Source: Bacteroidota bacterium (GTDB taxonomy: Bacteria > Bacteroidota > Bacteroidia > Bacteroidales > JAAUTT01). Taken from it: a stretch of DNA of 36,081 nt. The stretch spans positions 1 through 36,081 of the forward strand of contig JAIFLU010000171.1 of assembly GCA_020048915.1 (NCBI GenBank). The letters run 5' to 3'. This document shows positions 1 to 7,604 of the stretch, one piece after another. Position numbers and translations under genes: made by a program. Every line of letters begins with the position of its first letter. Position 1 is the stretch's first letter. The notes beneath the pieces were generated by a model. The model searched no databases and had not been told where the DNA came from. It saw nothing but the letters and a program-made list of their open reading frames with translations.

Positions 1-198
1 GCGGCCTTTGCTGGCGTGGCAGGCTAAATCCCCATCTCCATGGTATGCTTCGGTTTCCGTAATTCTATATTTCACAACGGAGCCATCTTCAAACCTTCGA
101 CAGAGGTATTTTCCCAAAAGGTCGGGAGCTACCTCTAATATATCTCGTTCGAAGAAATCAGAACCTAAACGACGAAGGGAAACCGGATTATTCATCAT
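1..198 (-). CDS. DNA-3-methyladenine glycosylase (AAG/MPG family), N-terminal part
   Basis: The first 66 residues are readable before the window edge cuts the gene. They contain the AAG-family start: a LGSDFFERD segment, then VAPDLLGKYL, then ITETEAYHGDGDLACHA near residues 47-62. In this family that segment matches the strand with the catalytic Glu and the conserved Asp-x-Ala-x-His-Ala stretch. The enzyme is expected to excise alkylated purines in base-excision repair. The start codon at 198 overlaps the stop of the upstream membrane protein as ATGA, which suggests translational coupling. A second ATG follows immediately and could also be the start. The C-terminal two thirds lie outside the window, so completeness cannot be judged. 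Confidence 0.85.
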   Translation of the reverse strand, partial: MMNNPVSLRRLGSDFFERDILEVAPDLLGKYLCRRFEDGSVVKYRITETEAYHGDGDLACHASKGR

Positions 199-1757
199 TC
201 TTTGGTTGGTGTTGGCGTGAATAAAAACAACGCAAAAAAGAAAGCAAAAAATGATATTCCCGCATGAGTTTCGAGCGTGTCTTCATTTAAAAAAGAGATA
301 AAGCCGGTTAACAGAAAAACAATCATGAAGTAGCTGTTCCACTTTTGTTCCTTATATATAGGATAAACCAGCGAAACTAAAATTATAAAAAGTCCAACGA
401 TGCCAAATGCGATAAAAAAGGTTATAAACTGGTTGTGTGCGCGCAATTGCCAGCGGGGAGCCAGTGATGAATGATCTTTTTCGTATTGCATATGGAATGC
501 TTTGGCTACATCGCCAGTGCCCACGCCAAACCAAAAGTTGTCTTTAATAATATGTATGCCTGTTTGCAAATATACAATTCGTTGTGTGGACGAGTGCCCG
601 CTTGGGTTTCCTCCATTTTTATACTGGTTTATCTCCCAAAGGAGTTGATATATTCGTGGGTAGAAACTAAATTTTTGAGTAAATATATGGTTAGCAATCC
701 CATTTTCGATATTTTGAATATCGATATCACTTAACATTTTCACTCCGGCTTCATCTTTCCTTAACCCTTTTGATGTTAAATACCGAATAAGCGTATACTT
801 TAATTCCTGACCTTTCAGGTCAGTTCCTCTATAGTCAAGCTTGCTTCTTTGATTCCAGGCTGTCAGGAGTTCTTGCTCACACACATAATTCCAGGTGTAA
901 TTGCCATTTTCAAAATCTTTACTGTTAACATTATGGCTATATTGATTCCCATTTATAGTAACTGCATCCAATTCAACCGATTCCAGGTTTTCCATGGTGT
1001 AAAACCGCGATATGGAATGAGTTAGATAAGTCATTGATACTAATAATACGGTTATTATACCCAGCCCTAAAAACCACTTTGGGATCAACCCCTGTAGTTT
1101 AATTGTCCATTTTGATAATAAGAATATCGTAATTATCGCAAAGACAATAATTCCAGTCAGCGATTTTAACAGAAAGAGAAATAATACAAACCACACAAGT
1201 AATAATCCCAATAAAATATTTTGGTATTTCGGTTTAGGTAATTGAAAAAACCAGGCTATCGAAAAGATTGCCAGATTAATCATTAGTGCAAGCCGGATAT
1301 GCGATATAAATATGGAAATGTCACGAATGTCACTTACCGGGTCTCCCCACCAGGAAAATAATTTACCAGTACTAATAATGGTGCTGATGAAAACGGCGAT
1401 CGAAAAAAATAAGAGTAAATGATAAAACTGTTTTTGCCCCAACGGCAGGGATGTACCTATAATAATTGGTAAAATGAGCAGCGGAAGTTTGATTTGCAGG
1501 TCGTGTAATCCATAGGTTAAATCGCTGCTGTAAAATATTCCAATAAGGTGAACGCCATATATAATAAGGAATGCAAGGATGCTTTTACGGGATGCAATAT
1601 TTCGCCATTTTTCAATAAATTTTCCTTCCAACAGCCAATTGATAAGCAGGATAATTTGAGCTACCGATAACAGAAATATAGATAAAGGTAAGGCTATAGC
1701 TAATAATATGAGCCCATAATAATATAGCTTTTGAAAATTTAATCGGAAGTTTCTCAT
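195..1757 (-). CDS. O-antigen ligase / Wzy-type polymerase-like membrane protein
   Basis: This 520-residue protein has many hydrophobic segments, in a block at residues about 10-255 and another at about 440-515. They flank a large polar, presumably periplasmic, stretch at about 256-440. The end of that stretch has the Wzy_C-type pattern GVGTGDV followed by LRAHNQFITF; a conserved His-Asn in this position is typical of O-antigen ligases and polymerases. Family knowledge suggests transfer or polymerisation of lipid-linked glycans at the periplasmic face of the inner membrane. The loop is longer than in classical WaaL, a form I associate with Bacteroidota members. The gene overlaps the downstream DNA glycosylase start. 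Whether it acts as ligase or polymerase cannot be told from sequence. Confidence 0.8.
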   Translation of the reverse strand: MRNFRLNFQKLYYYGLILLAIALPLSIFLLSVAQIILLINWLLEGKFIEKWRNIASRKSILAFLIIYGVHLIGIFYSSDLTYGLHDLQIKLPLLILPIIIGTSLPLGQKQFYHLLLFFSIAVFISTIISTGKLFSWWGDPVSDIRDISIFISHIRLALMINLAIFSIAWFFQLPKPKYQNILLGLLLVWFVLFLFLLKSLTGIIVFAIITIFLLSKWTIKLQGLIPKWFLGLGIITVLLVSMTYLTHSISRFYTMENLESVELDAVTINGNQYSHNVNSKDFENGNYTWNYVCEQELLTAWNQRSKLDYRGTDLKGQELKYTLIRYLTSKGLRKDEAGVKMLSDIDIQNIENGIANHIFTQKFSFYPRIYQLLWEINQYKNGGNPSGHSSTQRIVYLQTGIHIIKDNFWFGVGTGDVAKAFHMQYEKDHSSLAPRWQLRAHNQFITFFIAFGIVGLFIILVSLVYPIYKEQKWNSYFMIVFLLTGFISFLNEDTLETHAGISFFAFFFALFLFTPTPTKE

Positions 1758-1777
1758 GTAGATTGAAAGATATTTTT

Positions 1778-1785
1778 CAAAAATA
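1778..1785 (-). promoter_or_regulatory. -7 promoter element for the O-antigen ligase-like gene
   Basis: Read on the minus strand the element is TATTTTTG, a perfect match to the Bacteroidota -7 consensus TAnnTTTG, about 20 bases upstream of the ATG at 1757. No convincing -33 TTTG lies at the expected distance, so the assignment rests on the -7 box alone. Confidence 0.4.
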
Positions 1786-1958
1786 GCATGTATTTTTCAA
1801 CATTCTATTAATTTCGCGCTGCAAAAAATACTTAAGGTAAAGATCGTAGAATAAGGTTCGTCGCTTGATCGAAAGAGGTAAAAAACAGTGGTATTTTCAG
1901 ATATTTATGATTATAGAAAAAAAATATTCTATATATGCTGAAATAATAAAATTAATTG

Positions 1959-1966
1959 TATTTTTG
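1959..1966 (+). promoter_or_regulatory. -7 promoter element for the rplM operon
   Basis: TATTTTTG matches the Bacteroidota TAnnTTTG box exactly. The expected transcription start is about 1970-1972, right at the foot of the hairpin that follows. The -33 region is weak (GCTG near 1937-1940). The position fits a promoter for the ribosomal-protein operon. Confidence 0.55.
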
Positions 1967-1970
1967 CAGT

Positions 1971-1993
1971 CCACATTTTGAAACCAAAAGTGG
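1971..1993 (+). promoter_or_regulatory. 5'-terminal hairpin of the rplM mRNA, candidate L13 leader
   Basis: CCAC (1971-1974) pairs with GTGG (1990-1993), and TTTTG (1976-1980) pairs with CAAAA (1985-1989). This leaves one bulged A and an AAAC loop. The structure sits at the predicted 5' end of the transcript, about 40 bases before the start codon, and has no U-tract, so it is not a terminator. Autoregulatory leaders on L13 operons are known, including a Bacteroidia class as I recall. Membership of that class is an inference. Confidence 0.5.
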
Positions 1994-2030
1994 GCATATA
2001 ATTGGTAATTAATTAAAAAGGTAAATAAAA

Positions 2031-2486
2031 GTGGATACGTTAACATACAAAACGGTATCGGTTAATAAGGAGACTGCCGGAAAAGAGTGGATCGTTGTTG
2101 ATGCTACGAACCAAATTCTTGGTCGTTTTAGCTCTGAAATCGCGAAGATCATCAGGGGAAAACACAAACCTTCGTTTACTCCTCATGTTGATTGTGGCGA
2201 CAATGTAATTGTGATCAATGCCGAAAAAATCAGATTAACCGGAAATAAGTGGGCAGCTAAAGAATATATCCATTATACCGGATATCCTGGTGGACAGCGT
2301 TTCATCACTGCAAAATTGCTTATGGAGAAAAAACCTGGGGCAGTTATCGAAAATGCAGTTAAAAATATGTTACCTAAAAACAGATTAGGAAGAGCCATAT
2401 TTAAAAACCTGCATGTTTATGCAGGAACTGAACATCCTCATGTAGCTCAACAACCAAAAGAAGTTAATATCAACACTATCAAATAA
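2031..2486 (+). CDS. rplM: 50S ribosomal protein L13
   Basis: This 151-residue protein carries the L13 core: EWIVVDATNQILGRFSSEIA near residues 19-38, then FTPHVDCGDNVIVINAEKIRLTG, YPGG, and a C-terminal MLPKNRLGRAIFKNLHVYAG segment. L13 is an early-assembly protein of the large subunit. The reading begins with GTG, not ATG. The encoded VDTLTYKT start matches the usual N-terminus of Bacteroidota L13, which begins with about ten extra residues, and no in-frame ATG sits nearby. The gene heads a block with rpsI (5-base gap), the usual L13-S9 pairing. A hairpin leader upstream probably controls expression. Confidence 0.97.
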   Translation: MDTLTYKTVSVNKETAGKEWIVVDATNQILGRFSSEIAKIIRGKHKPSFTPHVDCGDNVIVINAEKIRLTGNKWAAKEYIHYTGYPGGQRFITAKLLMEKKPGAVIENAVKNMLPKNRLGRAIFKNLHVYAGTEHPHVAQQPKEVNINTIK

Positions 2487-2491
2487 ATAGT

Positions 2492-2878
2492 ATGGAAGTT
2501 ATCAACGCAGTTGGTAGAAGAAAACAAGCCGTAGCTCGTGTTTATCTGAGCGAAGGAAAAGGTAATATTACCATAAACGAACGCGATTATAAGGAATATT
2601 TTGGCAGTCCTATTCTTCATTATATTGTTGAGCAACCGCTTAACCTTATTGAAGTAGCCAATAAGTACGATATTAAAGTTTGTCTCGATGGTGGTGGTGT
2701 TAAAGGTCAGGCTGAAGCATTGCGTCTTGGCATTACCCGTGCACTTATCAAAATTGACGAAAACTGCAAACCAAAGTTAAAGGCCGCTGGTTTTACAACA
2801 CGTGATCCACGTGAAGTTGAACGCAAAAAACCAGGTCGTCCAAAAGCTCGCAAACGCTTCCAGTTTAGTAAACGTTAG
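2492..2878 (+). CDS. rpsI: 30S ribosomal protein S9
   Basis: This 128-residue protein has the normal S9 length. It starts with INAVGRRKQAVARVYL, has the GGGVKGQAEALRLGITRAL motif at about residues 68-86, and ends with the basic tail KARKRFQFSKR that reaches the P-site tRNA in the small subunit. It lies five bases behind rplM and is surely cotranscribed with it. The spacer that follows contains a structured element ahead of rpsB. Confidence 0.98.
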   Translation: MEVINAVGRRKQAVARVYLSEGKGNITINERDYKEYFGSPILHYIVEQPLNLIEVANKYDIKVCLDGGGVKGQAEALRLGITRALIKIDENCKPKLKAAGFTTRDPREVERKKPGRPKARKRFQFSKR

Positions 2879-2907
2879 AAATTACTTAACGGGTTGTTTA
2901 GTATCTA

Positions 2908-2949
2908 AATTGCCTCGACTTCCAAGGAAATTGGAACTACCTGGCAATT
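2908..2949 (+). promoter_or_regulatory. Two-tier hairpin upstream of rpsB, candidate S2 leader RNA
   Basis: AATTGCC (2908-2914) pairs perfectly with GGCAATT (2943-2949). Inside it, TTCCAA (2920-2925) pairs perfectly with TTGGAA (2931-2936) around a GGAAA loop. The two stems are separated by an asymmetric internal loop of 5 and 6 bases (TCGAC and CTACCT). No U-tract follows, so this is not an intrinsic terminator. Its place 35 bases before rpsB, and its protein-binding-like internal loop, suggest an autoregulatory site for S2 or a processing site. Confidence 0.5.
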
Positions 2950-2984
2950 GCTGTTACAGAATGTAAACAATTAAAATAAATTCA

Positions 2985-3872
2985 ATGTCTAGAGTTACCG
3001 TAGAACAATTGCTCGATGCAGGTGTGCATTTTGGCCACTTACGCAGAAAATGGAATCCAGCCATGGCTCCTTATATTTTCATGGAACGCAATGGTATTCA
3101 CATTATCGATCTTCACAAAACACAAATTAAATTAGAAGAAGCTTCTCTTGCTCTGAAGCAGATTGCCAAATCAGGACGCAAAATCCTTTTTGTTGCAACC
3201 AAAAAACAGGCAAAAGATATCGTAGCAGAAACTATTAAGACAATAGCTATGCCTTATGTTACGGAGCGCTGGCCAGGCGGTATGCTAACCAATTTCCCTA
3301 CCATTCGTAAGGCTGTTAAAAAAATGAGCTCTATTGATAAAATGGCAACTGATGGTACTTATGATAATCTCTCGAAACGTGAGAAACTTCAGGTAGGTCG
3401 TCAACGTGCCAAACTTGAAAAGAATTTAGGCAGTATTGCTGATTTGACCCGTTTACCCGCCGCTTTATTTGTAGTAGATATTTCGAAAGAACATATCGCT
3501 GTTCGTGAGGCTAAAAGGTTAAACATTCCTGTATTTGCTATGGTCGATACCAATTCTGACCCAAATCAGGTCGATTTTCCTATTCCATCGAATGACGATG
3601 CTTCAAACTCAATTTCTTTAATTGTTGGAACGATTGCAAAATCAATTCAGGAAGGGTTGGACGAACGTAAATCGGATCGCGATAAAGAAGAAACCGAAAA
3701 ATCGGATAAAGAAGGAAAATCTGATAAAACAAAGACTAAATCCAGAAGGTCTTTCGATAGAATTGACTCGAAATTAGAAGGTGAAGGAGAAGAAGATGGT
3801 GTTGTGAAATTTGCAAAAGCAAAATTCGACCCTAAGAAAAAACCTGCTCCCCGCAAACGTAAAGAAGATTAA
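2985..3872 (+). CDS. rpsB: 30S ribosomal protein S2
   Basis: The 295-residue product has the S2 signature regions: [17 protein letters not shown] at residues 9-25, the [10 protein letters not shown] motif near 93-102, and [19 protein letters not shown] near 188-206. S2 binds late at the small-subunit platform near S1 and the Shine-Dalgarno region. The protein is longer than the usual 225-245 residues because of a highly charged tail from about residue 225, rich in Lys, Glu, Asp and Ser. Bacteroidota S2 proteins commonly have such extensions, but this one is long. It is followed 23 bases later by tsf, the standard pairing. Confidence 0.97.
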   Translation: MSRVTVEQLLDAGVHFGHLRRKWNPAMAPYIFMERNGIHIIDLHKTQIKLEEASLALKQIAKSGRKILFVATKKQAKDIVAETIKTIAMPYVTERWPGGMLTNFPTIRKAVKKMSSIDKMATDGTYDNLSKREKLQVGRQRAKLEKNLGSIADLTRLPAALFVVDISKEHIAVREAKRLNIPVFAMVDTNSDPNQVDFPIPSNDDASNSISLIVGTIAKSIQEGLDERKSDRDKEETEKSDKEGKSDKTKTKSRRSFDRIDSKLEGEGEEDGVVKFAKAKFDPKKKPAPRKRKED

Positions 3873-3895
3873 TTCACTGAATAAAGAATAAGATT

Positions 3896-4738
3896 ATGGC
3901 TCAAATAACTGCTGCTGAAGTAAACAAACTTCGTCAGATGACCGGTGCAGGAATGATGGACTGCAAAAAAGCGCTTGAAGAAGCAAATGGCGATTACGAA
4001 AAAGCAAACGAAATAATCCGTAAAAAAGGTCAATTAGTTGCTGCTAAGCGTGCTGATCGTGAAGCTACAGAAGGCGCCGTTCTTGCAAAAACAAACGCTG
4101 ATTCTACCTTTGGTGCACTTTCAGTACTAAGTTGCGAAACGGATTTTGTTGCCAAGAATGATCAATTTGTGCAATTTGCCACTTCAATTCTTAATGCTGC
4201 AATTGAAAACAAACCGGCTGATTTAGCTGCGCTGAAACAATTGAAATTAGGAAATCAACTTATTAGTGATGTAGTTACTGAAAGAGTTGGGATTATTGGT
4301 GAAAAAAGTGATGTGATTTTTTATGCCAAGATTGAGGCTGCTCAAGTTGTAGCTTATATTCATCCGGGTAACAAACTTGCTACCTTGGTTGGATTTAGCA
4401 AAAAACTCAGCGATGTTCAAATTGGGAAAGACGTAGCAATGCAAATTGCCGCAATGAATCCTGTTGCTGTTGATAAAGAATCAGTTCCTGCTGCCACTGT
4501 TGCGAAAGAACGTGATATTGCTGTAGAACAAACTCGTTTGGATAAGAAAAACGAAGGTAAACCAGCTAATATCATTGAAAAAATAGCTGAAGGGAAACTT
4601 GAAAAATTCTTTAAAGAAAATACCCTGGTTAACCAGGAGTTTATTAAAGATTCAAAGTCAACTGTTGGACAATATCTTGCAAGCATTGATAAAGATTTAA
4701 AAATTACCGGGTTTGCTCGCTATACTTTAAATGCGTAG
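3896..4738 (+). CDS. tsf: Elongation factor Ts
   Basis: This 280-residue protein has an N-terminal UBA-like domain (VNKLRQMTGAGMMDCKKAL, residues 9-27). The TDFVAKN motif, which contacts EF-Tu and displaces Mg-GDP, is at residues 82-88. The product recycles EF-Tu-GDP to EF-Tu-GTP. The core and C-terminal dimerisation-type regions are present and the length is normal. It is the last gene of the ribosomal-protein run and ends at a strong intrinsic terminator. Confidence 0.97.
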   Translation: MAQITAAEVNKLRQMTGAGMMDCKKALEEANGDYEKANEIIRKKGQLVAAKRADREATEGAVLAKTNADSTFGALSVLSCETDFVAKNDQFVQFATSILNAAIENKPADLAALKQLKLGNQLISDVVTERVGIIGEKSDVIFYAKIEAAQVVAYIHPGNKLATLVGFSKKLSDVQIGKDVAMQIAAMNPVAVDKESVPAATVAKERDIAVEQTRLDKKNEGKPANIIEKIAEGKLEKFFKENTLVNQEFIKDSKSTVGQYLASIDKDLKITGFARYTLNA

Positions 4739-4760
4739 ATTATTCCCTTACAAATAATTT

Positions 4761-4790
4761 AAAAGAGAGCCTTCAAGCTCTCTTTTTTTT
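4761..4790 (+). terminator. Intrinsic terminator after tsf
   Basis: AAAAGAGAGC (4761-4770) pairs with GCTCTCTTTT (4777-4786) around a CTTCAA loop, followed by more T residues. This is a classic Rho-independent terminator closing the rplM-tsf operon. Confidence 0.9.
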
Positions 4791-4830
4791 TACTTTTACT
4801 ATCTTCGATTAAACTAGTAAACCATATAGT

Positions 4831-5541
4831 ATGGCAAAATTCAACCGTATTCTGCTTAAACTAAGCGGAGAGGCTTTAATGGCCGATATGCCTGCCGGTA
4901 TCGACACAAACCGGTTAATGGATTATGTAAAACAAATAAAACAAGCTGTTGCAACCGGTGTTAAAATTGGAATTGTTATTGGTGGCGGCAATATTTTCAG
5001 AGGATTGAAAGGTGTTGACAAAGGGTTCGACCGTATTAAGGGAGACTATATGGGCATGCTTGCCACTGTAATTAATGGATTGGCAATTCAGTCAGCCTTA
5101 GAAAGCCTGGGAGTGAAATCAAGATTGCTTACGGCTATTACTATGGAACCTGTGGGGGAGAGATATTCAAAACAGAAACTCGAAGAAGCCTTTGAAAAAA
5201 ACGAAATTGTAATTTTTGCATTTGGAACGGGTAACCCGTTTTTCACTACCGATACAGCCTCTGCACTTAGAGCTGTCGAAATGGATGCCGATGTTTTATT
5301 AAAAGGTACACGGGTAGATGGAGTTTATACTGCCGATCCTGAAAAAGACCCTACTGCTGTTAAATTTGAGGATATAACCTTTGATGAAGCCTATAAACGT
5401 GGCCTGAGTGTTATGGATTTAACTTCGATAACAATGTGCCGCGAAAACAATTTACCGATCATCGTTTTTGATATGAACAAAGAAGGTAACCTACTTAAGC
5501 TGGTTAATGGCGAAAAGATTGGAACCTTAGTTCATAACTAA
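4831..5541 (+). CDS. pyrH: Uridylate kinase (UMP kinase)
   Basis: This 236-residue amino-acid-kinase-fold enzyme has LKLSGEAL at residues 8-15, GGGNIFRG at about 51-58, and the DTASALRAVEMDADVLLKGT stretch near 140-160 typical of bacterial PyrH. It phosphorylates UMP to UDP in pyrimidine nucleotide synthesis and is usually hexameric and allosterically regulated. It lies behind the tsf terminator. A weak -7-like TATCTTCG at 4800-4807 could give it its own promoter. The tsf-pyrH-frr order is common in bacteria. Confidence 0.97.
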   Translation: MAKFNRILLKLSGEALMADMPAGIDTNRLMDYVKQIKQAVATGVKIGIVIGGGNIFRGLKGVDKGFDRIKGDYMGMLATVINGLAIQSALESLGVKSRLLTAITMEPVGERYSKQKLEEAFEKNEIVIFAFGTGNPFFTTDTASALRAVEMDADVLLKGTRVDGVYTADPEKDPTAVKFEDITFDEAYKRGLSVMDLTSITMCRENNLPIIVFDMNKEGNLLKLVNGEKIGTLVHN

Positions 5542-5557
5542 TTTTACAGAAAATTAG
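5538..5557 (+). other. AT-rich perfect hairpin overlapping the pyrH stop
   Basis: CTAATTTT (5538-5545) and AAAATTAG (5550-5557) form a perfect 8-bp stem with an ACAG loop that includes the pyrH stop codon. There is no T-run behind it, so it is at best a weak terminator or an mRNA 3'-end stabiliser. Confidence 0.35.
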
Positions 5558-5565
5558 CTATCTAA

Positions 5566-5716
5566 CCTGCATTATTCATAAACTTTAAATTACCTCACCC
5601 TAAATCCCTCTCCTACTAGGAGATGGACTTTGATTCCGTAAGGATCATGCTCCCCTCTCACTTTAGGAGAGGGGCTGGTGGAGAGGTGATTATGCGAATT
5701 TTATGAATTATACAGG
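5566..5716. repeat. Intergenic palindromic element with terminal inverted repeats
   Basis: The ends at 5566-5582 and 5700-5716 are inverted copies that agree at 15 of 17 positions. Inside them is a further GC-rich inverted pair, CCCTCTCCTA against TAGGAGAGGG, with smaller arms around it. The element fills most of the pyrH-frr spacer. It has the look of the dispersed CCTCTCC/GGAGAGG repeats found between genes in many Bacteroidota genomes. No second copy is seen in this window. Confidence 0.7.
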
Positions 5717-5784
5717 CTAAAAAGGTTGAGTAAGTTTTAATCAGGGGCAAGCGTTTCTTAACTTACACTTTTCGACTTTTATTA

Positions 5785-5792
5785 TATATTTG
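5785..5792 (+). promoter_or_regulatory. -7 promoter element for frr
   Basis: TATATTTG matches TAnnTTTG exactly and lies 27 bases before the frr ATG. It also overlaps a possible in-frame TTG at 5790, which argues that translation starts downstream at 5820. Confidence 0.5.
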
Positions 5793-5819
5793 TGTTGCAA
5801 AAAATCAAACCTTAAATTT

Positions 5820-6383
5820 ATGGACGAAGAAGTTCAATTATACCTCGACGACGCCAAAGAAAAAATGGATAAAGCAGTTTCGCATTTACAACATGAAATG
5901 ATGAAATTGCGTGCGGGTAAAGCAAACCCTCAAATTCTCGATGGTGTTCATGTAGATTATTATGGTGCAAGCACTCCATTATCACAAATTGCAAATATTA
6001 ATACACCTGATGCAAAAAGCCTGGTAATTCAGCCTTGGGAAAAGAAAATGATTGATGCTATTGAAAAAGCGCTTCTTGCTGCCAATATTGGGATAACCCC
6101 GATGAATAACGGGGAAGTGGTACGACTAAATTTTCCTCCTCTAACCGAGGAACGTCGGAAATTGCTTGTAAAACAAGTTAAACACGAAAGCGAAAATGGG
6201 AAAGTGAGCATCCGGAATGCCCGCCGTGACGCCATTGAAGAGTTTAAGAAAATGCAAAAGGACGGCTTGCCAGAAGATGTTGCCAAAACTGCCGAAGAGA
6301 GAGTTGATAAGTTGACAGAAGCCTATTATAAAAAGATTGATGAGGTAATTGCCTTAAAAGAAAAGGAAATTATGACCATCTGA
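5820..6383 (+). CDS. frr: Ribosome recycling factor
   Basis: This 187-residue RRF splits post-termination ribosomes together with EF-G. The family pattern is clear: an N-terminal helix with KMDKAVSHLQHEMMKLRAGKANP, then LDGVHVDYYGASTPLSQIANI, IQPWEKKMIDAIEKAL, and the C-terminal coiled helices with RRDAIEEFKKMQKDGLPED. The ATG at 5820 was chosen over an upstream in-frame TTG at 5790 because the latter lies inside the promoter box and would add a tail that family members lack. It is single and is followed directly by a terminator. Confidence 0.97.
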   Translation: MDEEVQLYLDDAKEKMDKAVSHLQHEMMKLRAGKANPQILDGVHVDYYGASTPLSQIANINTPDAKSLVIQPWEKKMIDAIEKALLAANIGITPMNNGEVVRLNFPPLTEERRKLLVKQVKHESENGKVSIRNARRDAIEEFKKMQKDGLPEDVAKTAEERVDKLTEAYYKKIDEVIALKEKEIMTI

Positions 6384-6388
6384 TATTC

Positions 6389-6412
6389 AACCCCGAGCTT
6401 TTCGGGGTTTTT
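6389..6412 (+). terminator. Intrinsic terminator after frr
   Basis: AACCCCGA (6389-6396) pairs with TCGGGGTT (6402-6409) around GCTTT, followed by a short T-run. It reaches the stop codon of the converging radical SAM gene. Confidence 0.85.
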
Positions 6413-7422
6413 CATTCCCCACAATTCCTGCAAATATCCACCTGCTTTCGGTCTTTTAGAATTCCTCTACGATACGTCATAAAAGCAATTCCTTTCCATA
6501 TTGTTTTAAAACTTCTTTGGTAAATATTTCCTAAGCTATAGGTTGCATCTTTGTCATAACAACATGGTATAACTGCTCCATCCCAGGTGAAAACAGAGTT
6601 GGTCCATAAACGGAGGCATCTGTTTTGAGGCTTTTTTTTGAGTTCCCAATTGCCAGATTGGTTCTGTTGATACCTGCTGAATTTCCTGTTTGTGGTGATT
6701 AACGGATTTTTGTGAGACAAATCGTAATGTTGTGCTGTTTTAATTTCTACCCGATCGGCTCCTAATTCTTTACCGAGTGTTTTTATGGTGGCAATTTCAT
6801 GCTCATTCGTTCGAAAAACGATAAATTGTAAAACTACCAGTGGATATTGATACTTTAACTCCTTACGGGTATTAGTTAAAATCCGTATGTTTTGGGCGAC
6901 TTTTTCAAACTCGCCATTTATTCGGTAGCTGCTATATGTTTCCTGCGATACTCCATCTAAGGATATTATTATTTTCTTCAATCCGGCTTTTATTAATCTT
7001 TCCGATACCTGTGCTGTCAAAAAATGAGCATTGGTAGATATGCAGGTATAAATTTTACGGGTGCAAGCAAATGCAATCATCTTATCTAAATCACAATTAA
7101 GCAAGGGTTCGCCCTGAAGATATAGGGATAGGTATAAAGTATGCTTTTCAATTTTATTAATAATTTCTTTAAAATTTGGAAACGAGATAGAACCTTTATT
7201 TCGCGTCAGGCTACTTTTCCCAACCGGACATTCAGGGCACTTTAAGTTGCAATTGGTAGTTGGCTCAATGCTGCTGCTATAAGGCAAGCATAAAATTACC
7301 GGCCGTTTTAGAAGAATTGAAATAAAGTATCCGGCATAGTTCCCTAATAAAGACATCAATCTTTTGAATGATATGATACCGACATAAGAAATAATTTCCT
7401 TCGTGTAAAAATTCCAAGTCAT
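6412..7422 (-). CDS. Radical SAM/SPASM domain protein
   Basis: This 336-residue protein has the radical SAM cluster motif C58-x3-C62-x2-C65, in the context EPTTNCNLKCPEC, where Cys ligate the 4Fe-4S cluster that cleaves S-adenosylmethionine. The barrel continues with YLQGEPLL and ISLDGVSQETY. Toward the C-terminus, from about residue 270, Cys residues in RCLRLW, VIPCC and CRNC fit a SPASM-type auxiliary cluster domain with the usual DGAVIPCC pattern. Such proteins modify peptides or small molecules, and the substrate is unknown here. No precursor peptide gene is seen beside it. It lacks the features of a sulfatase-maturating enzyme, although a sulfatase lies 25 kb away. It stands alone. Confidence 0.85.
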   Translation of the reverse strand: MTWNFYTKEIISYVGIISFKRLMSLLGNYAGYFISILLKRPVILCLPYSSSIEPTTNCNLKCPECPVGKSSLTRNKGSISFPNFKEIINKIEKHTLYLSLYLQGEPLLNCDLDKMIAFACTRKIYTCISTNAHFLTAQVSERLIKAGLKKIIISLDGVSQETYSSYRINGEFEKVAQNIRILTNTRKELKYQYPLVVLQFIVFRTNEHEIATIKTLGKELGADRVEIKTAQHYDLSHKNPLITTNRKFSRYQQNQSGNWELKKKPQNRCLRLWTNSVFTWDGAVIPCCYDKDATYSLGNIYQRSFKTIWKGIAFMTYRRGILKDRKQVDICRNCGE

Positions 7423-7604
7423 TGTTTTTTATTATTATCGCAATATAAAGAAAATAGAATCTTTTTACCCCGTTAATAGCTCGCTTAATCAATTTTTCGG
7501 TTAAATCGGTCAATACGAGGGGATTTATCATTGCCTGGTGAAGTAACAATCCCTTTATTTGTCCTTAAATAAAATAATGATTCGTTGGAAATAATTGAAA
7601 AATT

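Noticed and set aside
2908..2949. Reading the rpsI-rpsB hairpin as a terminator
   Set aside because: No T-run follows, and rpsB-tsf normally belongs with ribosomal operons; a leader role fits better.
5790..5819. N-terminal extension of frr from an in-frame TTG
   Set aside because: The codon lies inside the TATATTTG promoter box and the added residues are not part of the RRF family; the ATG at 5820 gives the normal length.
6412..7422. Radical SAM protein as the sulfatase-maturating enzyme
   Set aside because: Its Cys motif spacing and C-terminal cluster region do not follow the anSME pattern, and it is far from the sulfatase.
7277..7549. Minus-strand 90-residue frame upstream of the radical SAM gene
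   Set aside because: It overlaps the 5' part of the radical SAM gene in another frame and has no family-like features.
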